Shown here: positions 43,700-51,576 of the stretch, one piece after another
Numbering within the stretch: the stretch's first letter is position 1
Layout of the letters: every line of letters starts with the position of its first letter
Source of the DNA: CAYOUV01 sp963790075
Lineage (GTDB): Bacteria > Chloroflexota > Anaerolineae > Anaerolineales > Villigracilaceae
Direction of reading: 5' to 3'
Length of the DNA: 64,000 nucleotides
Assembly: GCA_963790075.1 (NCBI GenBank)
Contig: CAWBNG010000001.1
Location: 1-64,000 of the forward strand
The notes under the pieces: generated by a model
Database searches by the model: none
Told to the model about the DNA's origin: nothing
What the model saw: only the letters and a program-made list of their open reading frames with translations
Position numbers and translations under genes: made by a program

Positions 43700-44560
43700 T
43701 CACTCTGCTGGTACTTCTAAGGTGAAAACAGGGTAGTGTTCTCCTGTACGCCGAAATCCCATCCGATCGTACAATGCCAGAGAAGTTTTATTGTCATCCT
43801 GTGTGTTGACGGTTAATCGCGTCAGGCCGCGACGCAGCAATTCGGCGGTCAGATCCGCCACAAGCGCAGCCCCGATGCCTTTGCCCTGCATCTCAGGCCG
43901 GACGGCCAGCCGGGCCAGGTGCGCCCCAAAGGGATTCTGGGTGCTGATCTGATATCCGATGATACGCCCATCCATTTCGGCCAGAGTTGCAAATCCTGCC
44001 TGTGAAAAAGCCTTATTTAGCGCAGGCAATGAGTTTTGCCAGATCGGGCCAAATGCGATCTCATCGACCTCCGCTACAACCGGTAAATCCTGGACAGTCA
44101 TCGAGCGAATAAAAATACCCATTGGCATCATGATTTGGGGAAGAGTCAGCCCACTCCACTCGAGCATGACAATTTCCTGCGTGCTATCAAAGCCTGAGGT
44201 TTGGACTAGATCGCGCAGCCAGTCATGCAGGGCAATCACAGCCACCGTTGCACCGCCAGCTCGACTCAGATCCTGCGAGGCAGTCTGCCAGAGCGCATCC
44301 CAGGTTTCCGTTAAAGAAAAATGCCCGGCATGCGCAAACAGGCGCACCCAGGCAATCCCAGGAGGGTCTTGAGGGCAAGCCAGGGCAGCTATAATTTGGC
44401 CATCGTTCTCAACAACCCAATAAAAAGGTGATCCCAGCCACTCAAGCGGAGTCCGCCAATCCAGATGCCGATGAACGTGCGTTTCAAAGAACATCAAATT
44501 GGCGATTTGTTGCTGATCTCTTGTGACCGCAGAACGAACCAGGAAATTTACATTTATCAT
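43700..44560 (-). CDS. GNAT-family N-acetyltransferase
   Basis: This 286-residue protein has a C-terminal GNAT domain (about 135-286): FIRSMTVQDLPVVAEVDEIA, LAEMDGRIIGYQISTQNPFG, the acetyl-CoA loop LAVRPEMQGKGIGAALVADL (R/Q-x-x-G-x-G/A) and TVNTQDDNKTSLALYDRMGF. The N-terminal half is a degenerate second GNAT fold (VRSAVTRDQQQIANLMFFET, IIAALACPQDPPGIAWVRLF) without the CoA loop. This double layout resembles mycothiol-synthase-type proteins, but the substrate is unknown. It is part of the minus-strand run from 51567 downward. Confidence 0.85.
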   Translation of the reverse strand: MINVNFLVRSAVTRDQQQIANLMFFETHVHRHLDWRTPLEWLGSPFYWVVENDGQIIAALACPQDPPGIAWVRLFAHAGHFSLTETWDALWQTASQDLSRAGGATVAVIALHDWLRDLVQTSGFDSTQEIVMLEWSGLTLPQIMMPMGIFIRSMTVQDLPVVAEVDEIAFGPIWQNSLPALNKAFSQAGFATLAEMDGRIIGYQISTQNPFGAHLARLAVRPEMQGKGIGAALVADLTAELLRRGLTRLTVNTQDDNKTSLALYDRMGFRRTGEHYPVFTLEVPAE

Positions 44561-44565
44561 TACAA

Positions 44566-45081
44566 CTATCGAATAAAGAATCCAAGCAAACGTTTCAGCA
44601 GGCTGGGCTTTTTGGTGGCTCCCATGGATTCCAACATGGACATGGCGGAATCGCTGATTTTTCCGCGCTTGAGTTTGATTCCGGCAGCCGACTTCAGCAC
44701 CAGTGAACGCATTTCACCGTCATCCGCATCCGCAAACAGGTTGGCAGAGCGTTCATAGGCCTCCAGTGCTTGCTCCAGCTTTCCAAGCTTCTCCAAGGCC
44801 GAAGCCTCGTTGCCAACGGCCATAGCCTGGCGGCGGACATCCTTCGCGCCAGCAAAAACCTGTTCGGTGCCGAAAACCGCCTCCAGTGCTTCCTGTGCCT
44901 GATCCATTTGGAGCAAGGCCACACTTAAATTATTTTTCATCTCGGCCGCATTCAGGGGATCACCACCCACTCCGTAAAGTTCGGCCGCTTGTTTAAAGGC
45001 TGCGGCGGCAGCAGAATAATCCCCTTCTTCAAATGCGCTCTTACCGTTTTTAGCAAGTACTTGTGGATCTGATTCAGTCAT
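44566..45081 (-). CDS. tetratricopeptide-repeat protein
   Basis: This 171-residue helical protein has about three TPR units: LAKNGKSAFEEGDYSAAAAA FKQAAELYG, AAEMKNNLSVALLQMDQAQEALEAV and GNEASALEKLGKLEQALEAY ERSANLF, followed by a basic tail (ATKKPSLLKRLLGFFIR) that may associate with membrane. It probably acts as a scaffold. It lies six bases before the GNAT gene and ten bases after the double-HTH gene, so co-transcription is likely. Confidence 0.8.
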   Translation of the reverse strand: MTESDPQVLAKNGKSAFEEGDYSAAAAAFKQAAELYGVGGDPLNAAEMKNNLSVALLQMDQAQEALEAVFGTEQVFAGAKDVRRQAMAVGNEASALEKLGKLEQALEAYERSANLFADADDGEMRSLVLKSAAGIKLKRGKISDSAMSMLESMGATKKPSLLKRLLGFFIR

Positions 45082-45090
45082 ACTTCCATC

Positions 45091-45768
45091 CTAATAAGTG
45101 ATATTCAATAAACCTTCAGCCACCGAACGCAGCTTCTCCGCCGACATTTCGCTTAGATTACGTGCCAATTCCAAGTATGGACGATTGATGGGCTGGCAAA
45201 CGAATTCCTGCAATTCGGGCGGCAAATTCGAAAATTCCCGCAGTGCCCGCTGATTGGCCATCCACTGTCCAACCGGGCCGCTTTGGTCGAAGAAGTTCTC
45301 AATGCTGCCCCCTAATTCGGATAACAGAATTTCCAGTTCTGGAACAGGAACAGGACGTTCGCCCATCTCGTAAGCCTTAAGGCGGCTTTGCGGAATACCA
45401 GCCATCTCTGCCATGGCCTTCATAGTGATGTCAGCGTTCAACCGTTCCTGGCGCAACTGCGCGCCGATAATGCGCTGACGCAGTGCGACCAATCGAACCA
45501 GATCGAAGGGTTTGGTGGGTGATTCGTCATCCGAAAGAGCTTCTTTTCCCCAGAAATGATCGACAGGTAACTCCAGAAAGATGGCCAGAATTTCCAATTC
45601 AGGAAGGGAGGGAGCTTTACGACCAGTCTCGTATCTGCGGAACACACCGCGCGAAACACCAATGGCATTGGCGCATTCCTCAATGCTTTTACGCGCAGTC
45701 AGACGTGCGTCCTTTATGAGGACGCCGAGTTTTTTCGTGTGGAGTGTGATCTGGGCCTGAGAATCCAT
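45091..45768 (-). CDS. transcriptional regulator with two XRE-type HTH domains
   Basis: This 225-residue protein has two helix-turn-helix modules of the XRE (Cro/CI) type: first LGVLIKDARLTARKSIEECA plus NAIGVSRGVFRRYETGRKAP (about 14-65), and second LRQERLNADITMKAMAEMAG plus IPQSRLKAYEMGERPVPVPE (about 100-150). A C-terminal helical tail follows. Two DNA-binding domains in one chain suggest recognition of a direct repeat as a monomer. Its position between the TPR gene and the cpaF-like gene suggests control of this run of genes. No matching operator could be assigned. Confidence 0.85.
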   Translation of the reverse strand: MDSQAQITLHTKKLGVLIKDARLTARKSIEECANAIGVSRGVFRRYETGRKAPSLPELEILAIFLELPVDHFWGKEALSDDESPTKPFDLVRLVALRQRIIGAQLRQERLNADITMKAMAEMAGIPQSRLKAYEMGERPVPVPELEILLSELGGSIENFFDQSGPVGQWMANQRALREFSNLPPELQEFVCQPINRPYLELARNLSEMSAEKLRSVAEGLLNITY

Positions 45769-45835
45769 GTTCGCCTCGAGCGTTTTCTGGAATCACTTCG
45801 TTCCGGGGTTGAAATGATTATAGCAGAGAATATGT

Positions 45836-47155
45836 TTAGGGTTTACGGCGGCCTGAGGTTAATATGTCAGCAATGGTAGCGCCAAAAATCTCCGGCCCCA
45901 GCTTGAAGCCGGCTGCTTCCAAGCGCGGTGAGAACAACGGGCGGATACCGGTCGGCTTGAGTTCACCAACCGCTTTTCCATCCGCTGATGTGCCAGTCTG
46001 TTCAAACTTAAAGATATCGGTCAGCACAACCAAATCCCCTTCCATGCCCGCCACTTCAGTGATGGCAATCACTTTGCGAGTACCATCCTTTAGACGCGTC
46101 TGCTGAACGATCAAATCCACGGCTGAGGAGATCTGCTGTCGGATCACTTTAAGCGGCAATTCCATGCCCGCCATCAGAATCAAGGTCTCAAGGCGCGAAA
46201 TGGAATCCCGCGGGGAATTGGCATGAACCGTGGTCAGAGAGCCGTCATGTCCAGTATTCATAGCCTGAAGCATATCTAGCGCTTCACCCCCACGACACTC
46301 ACCGACCACAATCCGGTCTGGTCGCATACGCAGTGCATTACGGACCAAATCTCGGACAGTCATGCCGCCATGCCCATCCACGTCAGCAGGTTGGGTCTCC
46401 AAGCGCACTACGTGCTCCTGTTCCAGCTGCAATTCAGCGGCGTCCTCGATCGTGACAACGCGTTCATCTTCCGGAATATTGGATGAGAGAATATTGAGCA
46501 AGGTTGTTTTGCCAGAACCTGTTCCGCCTGAAATGATAATATTGAGTCGGGCCAAAACACAGGCGCGCAGAAAATTAGCCATTCCCTCGGTAATCGTTTT
46601 GTATTCAATCAACTGCTCGATCGTCAGTTTATCTTTGCGAAATTTGCGGATGGTTATCGAAGGTCCATCGATCGCGACTGGTGGAATGATTGCATTGACA
46701 CGCGAGCCATCGGGCAAACGCGCATCGACGGAAGGACTGTCCGGGTCGATGCGCCGACCCAAAGGGAGAATGATCCGATCTATAATCCGCCGGACGTGAT
46801 CGTCATCCTCGAAAGTTACAGGCGTCTTGACCAATTTTCCCTCACGCTCAATATAAATTTTTTTCGCGCCGTTGACCATCACCTCACTAACTTCCGGGTC
46901 ATCCAGCAAAGACTGGATCGGTCCGTAGCCGAACAGTTCATCTTTGAGTTCGTGGAATAGCTGCTCTCGGATGCTTTCAGGAAGTTGTAAATGCGCACGT
47001 TCGTAAACGATATTTAAATGTTTTCGAAGAAACTCATCCTGCTGTTCGATTTGAAGACCTTCAGTGTTCAATTCCCCCGAAATAGTTGTAATCAGGTAAT
47101 GCTTTAATTTAAGTAAATCCGTGCCAGTAAGAACACTTTGGTTGGGCTGATTCAT
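45836..47155 (-). CDS. CpaF/TadA-type secretion ATPase
   Basis: This 439-residue AAA-type ATPase belongs to the type II/IV secretion superfamily. A CpaF N-terminal domain has FGYGPIQSLLDDPEVSEVMV and NGAKKIYIEREGKLV. The ATPase core has the Walker A IISGGTGSGKTTLLNILSS, the Asp box IEDAAELQLEQEHVVRLETQ, Walker B RMRPDRIVVGECRGGEALDM and the His box GHDGSLTTVHANSP. In Tad systems this hexamer powers pilus assembly. Partners TadB and TadC, the secretin and pilin genes are not visible in the window. It overlaps the preceding small gene by four bases (ATGA). Confidence 0.94.
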   Translation of the reverse strand: MNQPNQSVLTGTDLLKLKHYLITTISGELNTEGLQIEQQDEFLRKHLNIVYERAHLQLPESIREQLFHELKDELFGYGPIQSLLDDPEVSEVMVNGAKKIYIEREGKLVKTPVTFEDDDHVRRIIDRIILPLGRRIDPDSPSVDARLPDGSRVNAIIPPVAIDGPSITIRKFRKDKLTIEQLIEYKTITEGMANFLRACVLARLNIIISGGTGSGKTTLLNILSSNIPEDERVVTIEDAAELQLEQEHVVRLETQPADVDGHGGMTVRDLVRNALRMRPDRIVVGECRGGEALDMLQAMNTGHDGSLTTVHANSPRDSISRLETLILMAGMELPLKVIRQQISSAVDLIVQQTRLKDGTRKVIAITEVAGMEGDLVVLTDIFKFEQTGTSADGKAVGELKPTGIRPLFSPRLEAAGFKLGPEIFGATIADILTSGRRKP

Positions 47156-47445
47156 GTTGACAACTCTTGGTCTTCGTTCTCAGGCATCACCCAGACGATT
47201 TGATTACGCCGTACAGCAATAAAAGGCGATTGGAAAAGCACCTGGCCTTCCGAACCCACGACCTCTACATCAGTCATGGCTAGAAACAATTCGTCTCGAT
47301 CCAGTTCATCTTTGATACGCTCGCCACGACGGACATGCATTCTCCCACGCAGCAATTGCAGCGTGGTCTGCACAACGACTTGTACAGGAACTTTGGAGAC
47401 AATATCGGTGAAGATCTTCCCCTTGTCATCAAACTCGATCGTCAT
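47152..47445 (-). CDS. conserved small protein next to CpaF/CpaE
   Basis: This 97-residue soluble protein reads as a small beta-rich fold: VVVQTTLQLLRGRMHVRRGE, RDELFLAMTDVEVVGSEGQV and SPFIAVRRNQIVWVMPE. The length and RRGERIKDEL-x-x-DELFLAMTDV pattern suggest a DUF6812-like protein; I hold that name loosely. It overlaps the cpaF-like gene by four bases and lies 12 bases after the cpaE-like gene, so it is probably an accessory of that ATPase pair. Confidence 0.65.
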   Translation of the reverse strand: MTIEFDDKGKIFTDIVSKVPVQVVVQTTLQLLRGRMHVRRGERIKDELDRDELFLAMTDVEVVGSEGQVLFQSPFIAVRRNQIVWVMPENEDQELST

Positions 47446-47457
47446 AAGTCGCCTCTC

Positions 47458-48609
47458 TCAAACTACACGCAGGCGTTCTGCAAGTTGAGCCATCTCGTCC
47501 GCTGCTTCCTTCATCACCATTGCGGCAGTATCGTTTGGGAACTTTTGGGCAATCGGCTGGTGCTGGTTATTCGCCAAAGCGAAATTGCCTCCCAAATAAG
47601 GGATCAGGTTGCGGATCTGGAGTCCAATCATTCGTTCAGCATCAGATTTGGTCATCCCTTCCAATCCAACGGCACGATTCAAGATGGGATAAATACTGGT
47701 AGATCCTATGCCCATTGAATGCAAATAGTCCCAAAGGGTTTTTGTCAGTTCAACCGAGCTCAGATCTGTACCCAGAATCAGAGCCAGCAAGTCCGCCTGC
47801 TGGATAAGGGGAAGACTAATACGGGAGAGCGAGCGGCCAAAGTCGATGATCACGTAGTCAAATGCGGCCTTAAGCAGCTCAATAATGCCCTCAATTCGAT
47901 CAACCTGTAGCTGAAGTGCCGCTTCTGGATCTGGCGAACCAGCCAGGAGCCTAAATCCCCACGAATCTAGAGCGGGCAGGCTATTCCGAAAGAAATCGAC
48001 CGTGGTTTCTTCAACGGGCATGTCAGCCACATTTACCAGATTAAGATCGCCCTCATAACCCACAACCTGGGCGATGGAACCAATAGGCAAAACCAGGTCG
48101 ACCACCACTAACCTGGCTTCAGGCCTGTCCAGGGCAATACACATGGCAATGTTGGCACATAATGAGGTTGTGCCCATTCCCCCTTTGGCGCTCAAGAACG
48201 CCATTAAAACGCCACCCTCTCTGGGGATTTTCGGCAACCGACCCGTCAGACGCAAAATGGTGTCTAACAATTGTGAGAGCGCCTGCCCTGATTTGGCCAG
48301 ACACGCGTTAAATCCGCCCTCCAGGCAAGCCGCTATAAAATCCGGGTTGGGATTGCTACTCATACCAATAACCGGGATCGCGTTCGTTCGGGTATCCTGG
48401 CGCAATTTTTGGATCAATTCCAGCCCCGTGAGATCAGTAATTGCGGGATCGACAATGATCAAGTTGGGCCGGTCACGCCAGGCAATAATTAAGCCTTCAC
48501 GGCCAGACTTGGCTTGAGTAACATTAAAATTTTGCTTCTCCAGCGTTTGAGCAATGAATAAACAACTAGCCGCATCCGAGTCGATAACCAGGATGGTTTT
48601 ATCTGCCAC
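47458..48609 (-). CDS. CpaE-like protein: receiver domain plus MinD/ParA-type ATPase
   Basis: This 383-residue protein has a receiver domain (1-120; D in LIIVDPAITDLTG as phospho-acceptor position) followed by a MinD/ParA-type ATPase with deviant Walker A FLSAKGGMGTTSLCANIA, VVVDLVLPIGSIAQVVGY and DYVIIDFGRSLSRISLP. This is the CpaE/TadZ layout, which places Tad pilus machinery at a cell site. The receiver keeps an Asp but lacks the usual acidic pair (VIDSD), so it may not be phosphorylated normally. It lies four bases after the OmpR-type regulator gene and directly upstream of the cpaF-like pair. Confidence 0.88.
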   Translation of the reverse strand: MADKTILVIDSDAASCLFIAQTLEKQNFNVTQAKSGREGLIIAWRDRPNLIIVDPAITDLTGLELIQKLRQDTRTNAIPVIGMSSNPNPDFIAACLEGGFNACLAKSGQALSQLLDTILRLTGRLPKIPREGGVLMAFLSAKGGMGTTSLCANIAMCIALDRPEARLVVVDLVLPIGSIAQVVGYEGDLNLVNVADMPVEETTVDFFRNSLPALDSWGFRLLAGSPDPEAALQLQVDRIEGIIELLKAAFDYVIIDFGRSLSRISLPLIQQADLLALILGTDLSSVELTKTLWDYLHSMGIGSTSIYPILNRAVGLEGMTKSDAERMIGLQIRNLIPYLGGNFALANNQHQPIAQKFPNDTAAMVMKEAADEMAQLAERLRVV

Positions 48610-48612
48610 AGC

Positions 48613-49311
48613 TTATTCTTCTTCCACCGGTGGCATCAGATAACCCAAACCCGAACGCGTGACGATATGCTTCGGGGTATGCGCTTCGTCTTCTAATTTC
48701 TGCCGCAGGCGAGCAATGCTGACCCACAGGATTTCTTTATCCTCACGATATTCAGGTCCCCAAACACTGGTCAACAAATCTTCGGCAGTCAAGATCTTAC
48801 CCACATTATGAGCAAATTGCAGTAACAAGCGGTATTCCGTCGCAGAGAGCGAGACTGCCTGATCACCCCGCCAAACCTCAGCCCGCGCAAAATCAATTCG
48901 CATATTGTCATGCGTAAAGTAACGGGCTTGTCCGCTATCGGTCACAACCTGTGCCCGGCGCAATACAGCGCGGACGCGCGCCAGCAATTCGGTGGCTGAA
49001 AAAGGCTTCACCAGGTAATCGTCCGCTCCCAAATCCAGGCCGCGAACGCGATCCTGTTCCTCGCCTTTGGCTGTGAGCATGATGATCGGAACATTGGAAA
49101 ACTCACGGATGCGCTGGCAGGTCTCGAAACCGTTCAGCTTGGGCATCATGATGTCCAACAAAACCAGGTCAATCGGCTGGGATGAAAAAACATCAATAGC
49201 CTGTAAACCGTCTTGTGCGGTGACAACATCATAATTGTCTGTGCGCAAATTGGCTTCAAGAAGTCGCAAGTAACGGGGCTCATCATCAACGATCAGTACT
49301 CGTTTGCTCAT
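48613..49311 (-). CDS. OmpR/PhoB-family response regulator
   Basis: This 232-residue protein starts at the ATG at 49311, nine bases after AAGGAG. The receiver domain has DD at 9-10, D53 in LVLLDIMMPKLNG, T in IIMLTAKGEEQD and K in DDYLVKPFSATELLARV. The winged-helix DNA-binding domain has VSLSATEYRLLLQFAHNVGK, LLTSVWGPEYREDKEILWVS and RKLEDEAHTPKHIVTRSGLG YLM. The two sensor kinases encoded just upstream are candidates for its partner. It may control the CpaE/CpaF genes that follow. Confidence 0.93.
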   Translation of the reverse strand: MSKRVLIVDDEPRYLRLLEANLRTDNYDVVTAQDGLQAIDVFSSQPIDLVLLDIMMPKLNGFETCQRIREFSNVPIIMLTAKGEEQDRVRGLDLGADDYLVKPFSATELLARVRAVLRRAQVVTDSGQARYFTHDNMRIDFARAEVWRGDQAVSLSATEYRLLLQFAHNVGKILTAEDLLTSVWGPEYREDKEILWVSIARLRQKLEDEAHTPKHIVTRSGLGYLMPPVEEE

Positions 49312-49338
49312 CGCATTTCTCCTTGTCAAAGAGCTTTC

Positions 49339-50514
49339 TCAACCAACCGGAAGCTCGATATAGAATACAGTGCCTTTACCCAGTTTCGACTCTGCCCATA
49401 TCTTACCATGATGGGCTTTAACAATTTGTTTGCAAATATATAAACCCAGGCCCGTGCCAGTGCGACCGGGTTGGTCTGGAACGCGATAAAAACGTTCAAA
49501 AATGAATGGTAGATGTTCCGAAGAAATCCCCGGTCCGTAGTCGGTGCATGAGATATGGGCTTTGTCATCACGTTGTTCGACCACAATATCGATCGGCGAA
49601 CCGGGCGCATATTTAACGGCATTGTTAATCAAATTTTCAAAGACCTGCGACAGACGGACACTGTCACCCTGGATTGGTGAAGATATCTTAAAATCCGTCC
49701 TCACCTGCAGCTCTTTTTGGCGGGTTTGGACCCGCATAACGATATCCCTGATCAAGGCATCCAGGCGCAACGGCTGGAAATTTAATATTAAATTCGAACT
49801 TTGCAAGCGCGCTGACTCGAGAATATTTTCGATCAGTTCAGTTAATCGATCTGTCTCTTCATCGATAATATTCAGGAATTCGCGCTGCGTATCCAAGTCC
49901 CAGGTTGTGTCCTGACGCAACAGGGTCGTGGAATAGCCCTTGATGAATCCCAACGGGGTACGCAGTTCATGCGAGATCGTGGCGACAAAATCTTCCTGCA
50001 ACTGCATTTGACTGCGGACATCTTCGAGCTGTTTCATCTGTTCCTGCCGGATACGCTTCTCCAACAAATTCGAGATCAAGGCAGCAGCGATTGACGCTAA
50101 ATAAACCTGTGCTTCCACATAAGTCGGCCCACCGAACCGGACAAAGACGACTGCGCCCATAAGACCGGGGGCGTGAAGCGGTATTCCCAATAAATGTGGA
50201 CGGGACAAGCGGTTTTCAATCGGTATTTCATCTTCTGATTCCTGCAGGACGATTTGCTTCTTCGCGATTACCTGTCCAGCGATGCCTTCGCCCCAAGCCG
50301 CGTCCGCTTCGGCTGATTTCCCACGGCCGACAGCCCGGGCATAGACCACTTCAGGGTTTTGGTCCGGTAGATTGCAGGTATAGATCGCAAGGTTGTCAAA
50401 GACAAAATCCCGGCGCAAAAGCGGAAAGAAAGCATCCAACCCCACCTTCCAATCCTGCGCCTGGATGGCAGTTTGCGTTAGTTCAACCAGATAAGCCAGG
50501 GATTGTTCGACCAT
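49339..50514 (-). CDS. GAF-domain sensor histidine kinase
   Basis: This 391-residue soluble kinase has an N-terminal GAF-like sensor (about 10-160: LDAFFPLLRRDFVFDNLAIY, AWGEGIAGQVIAKKQIVLQE), a coiled linker, HisKA with the phosphoacceptor in VATISHELRTPLGFIKGYST, and an ATPase domain with VFENLINNAVKYAPGSPIDI (N box), DYGPGISSEHLPFIFERFYR (G1/F) and GTGLGLYICKQIVKAHHG (G2). No membrane segments are seen. Its ATG is four bases from the stop of the kinase gene upstream, and the regulator gene follows, so the three are one signalling unit. Confidence 0.92.
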   Translation of the reverse strand: MVEQSLAYLVELTQTAIQAQDWKVGLDAFFPLLRRDFVFDNLAIYTCNLPDQNPEVVYARAVGRGKSAEADAAWGEGIAGQVIAKKQIVLQESEDEIPIENRLSRPHLLGIPLHAPGLMGAVVFVRFGGPTYVEAQVYLASIAAALISNLLEKRIRQEQMKQLEDVRSQMQLQEDFVATISHELRTPLGFIKGYSTTLLRQDTTWDLDTQREFLNIIDEETDRLTELIENILESARLQSSNLILNFQPLRLDALIRDIVMRVQTRQKELQVRTDFKISSPIQGDSVRLSQVFENLINNAVKYAPGSPIDIVVEQRDDKAHISCTDYGPGISSEHLPFIFERFYRVPDQPGRTGTGLGLYICKQIVKAHHGKIWAESKLGKGTVFYIELPVG

Positions 50515-50517
50515 AGT

Positions 50518-51567
50518 CTACGGCTCTGACCCGGCCTTCTCGCCCTTGGACAAAGGTGAAACAAGCAAAGGAAATTTAAATGTCGAACCCCGCCCCTCGG
50601 TGGATTGAAGCTCGAGCATCGAGCCGTGCGCCTCGACGATCTGGCGAACCAATGACAATCCCAACCCGGTTCCCCCATAGCGACGAGTTGACGAACTATC
50701 CAGTTGATGGAAGGGCTCAAATGCCTCTTCTATCCGGTTCGACGGAATGCCGATCCCCGTATCCGTGATGGATATCGTGACCAGGTTTTCATCTTCACGC
50801 TTGATATTCATGACCACGCGTCCGCCCGAAGGTGTAAATTTGATGGCATTATCCAACAGCTGTCCGAATACCCATGAGATTTTTTGGGGATCGGCCTGAA
50901 CAAGTGGAATTTCTTCGTCTACAACTTCGTGGACAGTAACCCCGCGATCTTCCGCTTTCCGCATTGAAGCCTTGATACTGAGGGTTGCCAAGCGGCAGAT
51001 ATCCGTTGGTTCCTGCTTCAGGCTGAGTTCACCGCGCGAAGCCAGCGAGAACATGATCAAATCGTCAATCAGATCTTCTAGCCGGCTTGCCGAGCGCTGG
51101 CTGACAGTCATGGCATGGCGCTGCTCGTCAGTCAGCGGACCGAGCGACTCCGTGACCAGCATATCGATATATCCCTTTATATGCGTCAGCGGGGTGCGCA
51201 GTTCGTGAGATATATTCGAGACAAAATTGGCTTTCAACTGATTGAGTTCATTCAGCCGCTGTAACGCTTCCTGCAATTCTGCTGTACGTTCTTGAACCCG
51301 GCGCTCCAGGCTCCGGTTTGCAGCCTGCAGAGCACCACGCAACTGTAAAATCTGTTCGGTGATAGCCTGATCCAGACTATCCGGTTCCAACAATTTTAAT
51401 TCAACCAGCGCCTGCCCCAATAGACAGGTATGACCAAGGGCAATCTGCTCCTGCTGATAAGCCAGGGCTCTTTGGAGTTCTGCTTCCTTGATCTGTCCGT
51501 TTTGGACCAGGTAATCTCCAAGTCTCGGGACCAACATTTCAGGAGTTAATTGCGATGGTTGAGCCAT
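50518..51567 (-). CDS. sensor histidine kinase with GspE/MshE N-terminal-type domain
   Basis: This 349-residue soluble kinase begins with about 75 residues, LGDYLVQNGQIKEAELQRAL and LLGQALVELKLLEPDSLDQA, that match the N-terminal domain of type II secretion/type IV pilus ATPases (MshEN-like, a known c-di-GMP-binding fold in some members). A coiled coil follows (LQAANRSLERRVQERTAELQ), then HisKA (FVSNISHELRTPLTHIKGYI) and an ATPase with VFGQLLDNAIKFTPSGGRVV, DTGIGIPSNRIEEAF and YGGTGLGLSLVRQIVEAHG. The pilus-type N-domain on a kinase beside CpaE/CpaF genes is unusual and suggests a link between pilus or c-di-GMP signals and the regulator. Confidence 0.88.
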   Translation of the reverse strand: MAQPSQLTPEMLVPRLGDYLVQNGQIKEAELQRALAYQQEQIALGHTCLLGQALVELKLLEPDSLDQAITEQILQLRGALQAANRSLERRVQERTAELQEALQRLNELNQLKANFVSNISHELRTPLTHIKGYIDMLVTESLGPLTDEQRHAMTVSQRSASRLEDLIDDLIMFSLASRGELSLKQEPTDICRLATLSIKASMRKAEDRGVTVHEVVDEEIPLVQADPQKISWVFGQLLDNAIKFTPSGGRVVMNIKREDENLVTISITDTGIGIPSNRIEEAFEPFHQLDSSSTRRYGGTGLGLSLVRQIVEAHGSMLELQSTEGRGSTFKFPLLVSPLSKGEKAGSEP

Positions 51568-51576
51568 ACCTCACCT

